From NCBI GenBank assembly GCA_023657425.1, contig JAGTJW010000003.1, forward strand, positions 1 through 64,000: DNA of 64,000 bases, in the 5' to 3' direction. Origin of the DNA: Ideonella sp. WA131b. Its GTDB lineage: Bacteria > Pseudomonadota > Gammaproteobacteria > Burkholderiales > Burkholderiaceae_C. Positions 62,252 through 64,000 of the stretch are shown piece after piece (position 1 is the stretch's first letter; the number at the start of each line of letters is the position of its first letter). Under the pieces are notes generated by a model. The model was not told the DNA's origin, did no database searches, and saw only the letters and a program-made list of their open reading frames with translations. The position numbers and the translations under genes were made by a program.

Positions 62252-63151
62252 TCAGGTTGCCGGCTTGTCGGACTTGGCCCGCAGGTTCTCGCGCAGCTCA
62301 CGCGGCATCGGCGCGTTGAGGTTCACGCCCCGGGGCGGGATCGGGCTCTGGAACCAGCGCGTGTACAGGCGCTCGAACTCGCCGCTGTCCATCAGGCGCG
62401 CCAGCACGCCGTCGACGAGTGCCTTGAACGTGGGGTCGTCCTTGCGCAGCATGATGGCGTAGGGCTCGACCTGGATGGCCTCGCCCACCACGGCCCATTC
62501 GGCCGGGTTGGCGGCGCTGGCGGCCAGGCCGTAGAGCAGGATGTCGTCCATCGCGAAGGCGTCTGCCCGGCCGCTGGCCACCACGAGCTGGCTCTCGGCG
62601 TGGTCTTTGGCGCCGATCAGTTCGAAGCCCAGGTTCCGCTCGTCGTTGAGCGCCCGCATGATGCGGAAGTTCGTCGTGCCGGTCGTGCTGACCACCTTGC
62701 GGCCGCGCAGGTCGGCCACGGCCTTGATGGGCGAGCCAGCCTTCACGAGGAGCCGCGTCCCGGTGTAGAAGTAGTTCGTGGCGAAGGCCACCTGCTTGGC
62801 GCGGTCGCTGTTGTTGGTGGTGCTGCCGCATTCGATGTCGATGGTGCCGTTCATCAGCAGCGGGATGCGGTTGGCGCTGGTGACGGCCTGCGTCGTGACC
62901 TTCAGATCAGCGCGGCCTGTGGCTTTGCGCGCCTCATCCACGATGCGCTGGCAGATCTCCCAGCCGAAGCCCGTGGGCTGGGCCTTGTCGTCGAGGTAGC
63001 TGAAGGGGATGGAGCTCTCGCGGTAGGCGACGGCGATGCTGCCGCTGGCCTTGACCTTGTCCAGCGTCTGCGCCCAGGCCGTGGGCAGCAGGGCCAGCAG
63101 CGTGGCGGCGACGGCGAAAGTGGCGAGGGCGCGGGCAGGCGGGCGGCTCAT
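62252..63151 (-). CDS. Amino-acid ABC transporter binding protein (glutamate/aspartate type)
   Basis: A 299-residue periplasmic binding protein (SBP_bac_3). A signal peptide (ALATFAVAATLLALLPTAWA) is followed by LDKVKASGSIAVAYRESSIPFSYLDD, GFGWEICQRIVDEAR, IDIECGSTTNNSDRAKQVAFATNYFYTGTRLLVKAG and KVVSTTGTTN, which closely match GltI-type glutamate/aspartate receptors. No gltJKL genes are adjacent; dat follows instead, so it is either an orphan receptor or split from its transporter. The start at 63151 (MSRPPARAL) is chosen over one 17 codons upstream. Confidence 0.86.
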   Translation of the reverse strand: MSRPPARALATFAVAATLLALLPTAWAQTLDKVKASGSIAVAYRESSIPFSYLDDKAQPTGFGWEICQRIVDEARKATGRADLKVTTQAVTSANRIPLLMNGTIDIECGSTTNNSDRAKQVAFATNYFYTGTRLLVKAGSPIKAVADLRGRKVVSTTGTTNFRIMRALNDERNLGFELIGAKDHAESQLVVASGRADAFAMDDILLYGLAASAANPAEWAVVGEAIQVEPYAIMLRKDDPTFKALVDGVLARLMDSGEFERLYTRWFQSPIPPRGVNLNAPMPRELRENLRAKSDKPAT

Positions 63152-63246
63152 GCGGGTCTCCGGGGCGGTTGGTTGACAGGAGGGGGACTGTACGTCCGCC
63201 ACGACGGCGCGACCATCGGCGATCGGGTCCCGGCCATCAGCGCCGC

Positions 63247-64000
63247 TTATGGCTTGGCGGCGACGGGGCCGTCGTGCAGCGCCTGCGCAAAGGCCTCGGC
63301 GAAGGCCAGCGCAAGCCGCCGTTCGTGGGGTCCGGGCTGTCCCTGAGGCAGCAGGGCGAACAGGCCCACCGGCACCTCGGGCACCAGCGGCTGCACCACC
63401 AGGTCGCCCCGGCGCGCCGCCGCGGCGGTGAACGAGTCCACCACGGCGGGGCCAAAGCCTTCCTCGGCGAGCACGAGCGCCGTGTGGTGGGTCTGCACGA
63501 CGATTTCGCCCGGTGTCGAGATGCCGGCGCGCTGAGCCTCCTCGGCCAGCAGCGCGCCCATCGGGTCGCGGCCGTCGGTGCGGATGAAGGGCTGGCGTGC
63601 CAGCTCGGCGAGCGCCACCGTGGCGCCGCGGCCGATGCGACGCCGCGATACGCAGACCAGGCGCCCCTGGGCCAGCGGCAGCTGCTCGAGGCCGACGCTG
63701 CCGCCCACGCCCGGTGAGCGGCCGAAGACGATACCCAGGTCGGCCTCGCGCAGCGCGAGGGACTGGGCGATCTCGCGCGAGTGCTGCGTGCGCAGCACCA
63801 GCGGCACCGCCGCATGGCGCGCGCGGAAGCGGCGCAGTGCCGACGGCAGCTGCACCACGGCCAGCGACGGCACCACCAGCACGCGCAACGGCGCGGTGCG
63901 GCCGGCGCGCTGCGCCTCGGCGAGCCGGCGCACGGCATCGAGCTGAGCCATCAGCCGCGCCACCTCGGGCTGCAGCGCCAGCGCCTCCGCCGTGGGCTCG
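63247..64000 (-). CDS. LysR-family regulator, truncated by the window edge
   Basis: At least 251 residues of a LysR-type transcriptional regulator are visible; the 5' end lies beyond 64000. The visible part starts with EPTAEALALQPEVARLMAQLD, the linker helix that follows the winged HTH in LysR proteins. It continues into the effector-binding domain (PLRVLVVPSLAVVQLPSALRRFRARHAAVPL, READLGIVFG, SRRRIGRGATVALAELARQPFI). The DNA-binding domain is outside the window. Its effector and targets are unknown. The stop is 95 bases from the amino-acid binding-protein start, on the same strand. Confidence 0.82.
   Translation of the reverse strand, partial: EPTAEALALQPEVARLMAQLDAVRRLAEAQRAGRTAPLRVLVVPSLAVVQLPSALRRFRARHAAVPLVLRTQHSREIAQSLALREADLGIVFGRSPGVGGSVGLEQLPLAQGRLVCVSRRRIGRGATVALAELARQPFIRTDGRDPMGALLAEEAQRAGISTPGEIVVQTHHTALVLAEEGFGPAVVDSFTAAAARRGDLVVQPLVPEVPVGLFALLPQGQPGPHERRLALAFAEAFAQALHDGPVAAKP

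Overview
The window is about 70% GC, packs genes tightly on both strands and uses many GTG starts and ATGA/GTGA stop-start overlaps. The gene content points to a betaproteobacterium of the order Burkholderiales, probably in the Rubrivivax/Leptothrix/Comamonadaceae neighbourhood: DUF1841, a dat-DUF493 pair, a fused MrpA, an edd-eda pair, and a type of intergenic repeat I associate with this group. This placement is inference from content; there is no rRNA or other phylogenetic marker. I see no rRNA, tRNA, CRISPR array, prophage or complete insertion sequence. No stretch longer than 300 bases lacks a gene.

Layout. 1-580: a lower-GC patch that looks like an integron gene cassette on the minus strand. 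759-13700: metabolism and DNA handling (asparaginase II, EamA transporter, DUF429 protein, Lhr-type helicase, secreted thermonuclease, peptide-type binding protein, C26 amidotransferase, FHA membrane protein coupled to a trypsin-like protease, arginase, LOG-family protein). 13720-18089: CtpA-type protease and a divergent FbpC/FbpB ferric iron importer around a Fur box. 18117-27583: DUF1841, RutE-type nitroreductase, KefF-KefC potassium efflux, orphan ParA, MaoC hydratase, response regulator plus histidine kinase, lactate dehydrogenase, DNA polymerase IV.

27726-35473: small membrane protein, then MoxR-DUF58-TgpA-MltB on the minus strand (probable envelope/peptidoglycan module), and divergently a histone-deacetylase-like amidohydrolase overlapping an MscS channel. 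35630-41578: six-gene Mrp/Mnh Na+/H+ antiporter operon with fused A/B. 41582-45320: CaxA-type Ca/Na exchanger and a His-rich membrane protein upstream of a ZnuD-like TonB-dependent receptor. 45331-50034: pdxH, mocA-like, chaC, and edd-eda (Entner-Doudoroff pathway).

50071-57402: one long minus-strand run, tonB-exbB-exbD-exbD-TPR protein-MBL hydrolase-SDR-GDT1-gloA-paiB; the Ton genes would energise receptors such as the ZnuD-like one. 57633-64000: miaA with an overlapping drug MFS gene, an RsuA/RluF pseudouridine synthase, DUF493 and D-amino acid aminotransferase, an amino-acid binding protein, and a LysR regulator cut by the right edge. Metal and ion handling (iron, zinc, probable manganese, K+, Na+, Ca2+) and envelope maintenance are the recurring themes. 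Most genes are ordinary chromosomal genes; the places worth a second look are the cassette-like left end, the FHA/protease pair, the helicase neighbourhood, the MoxR cluster and the His-rich/ZnuD pair.
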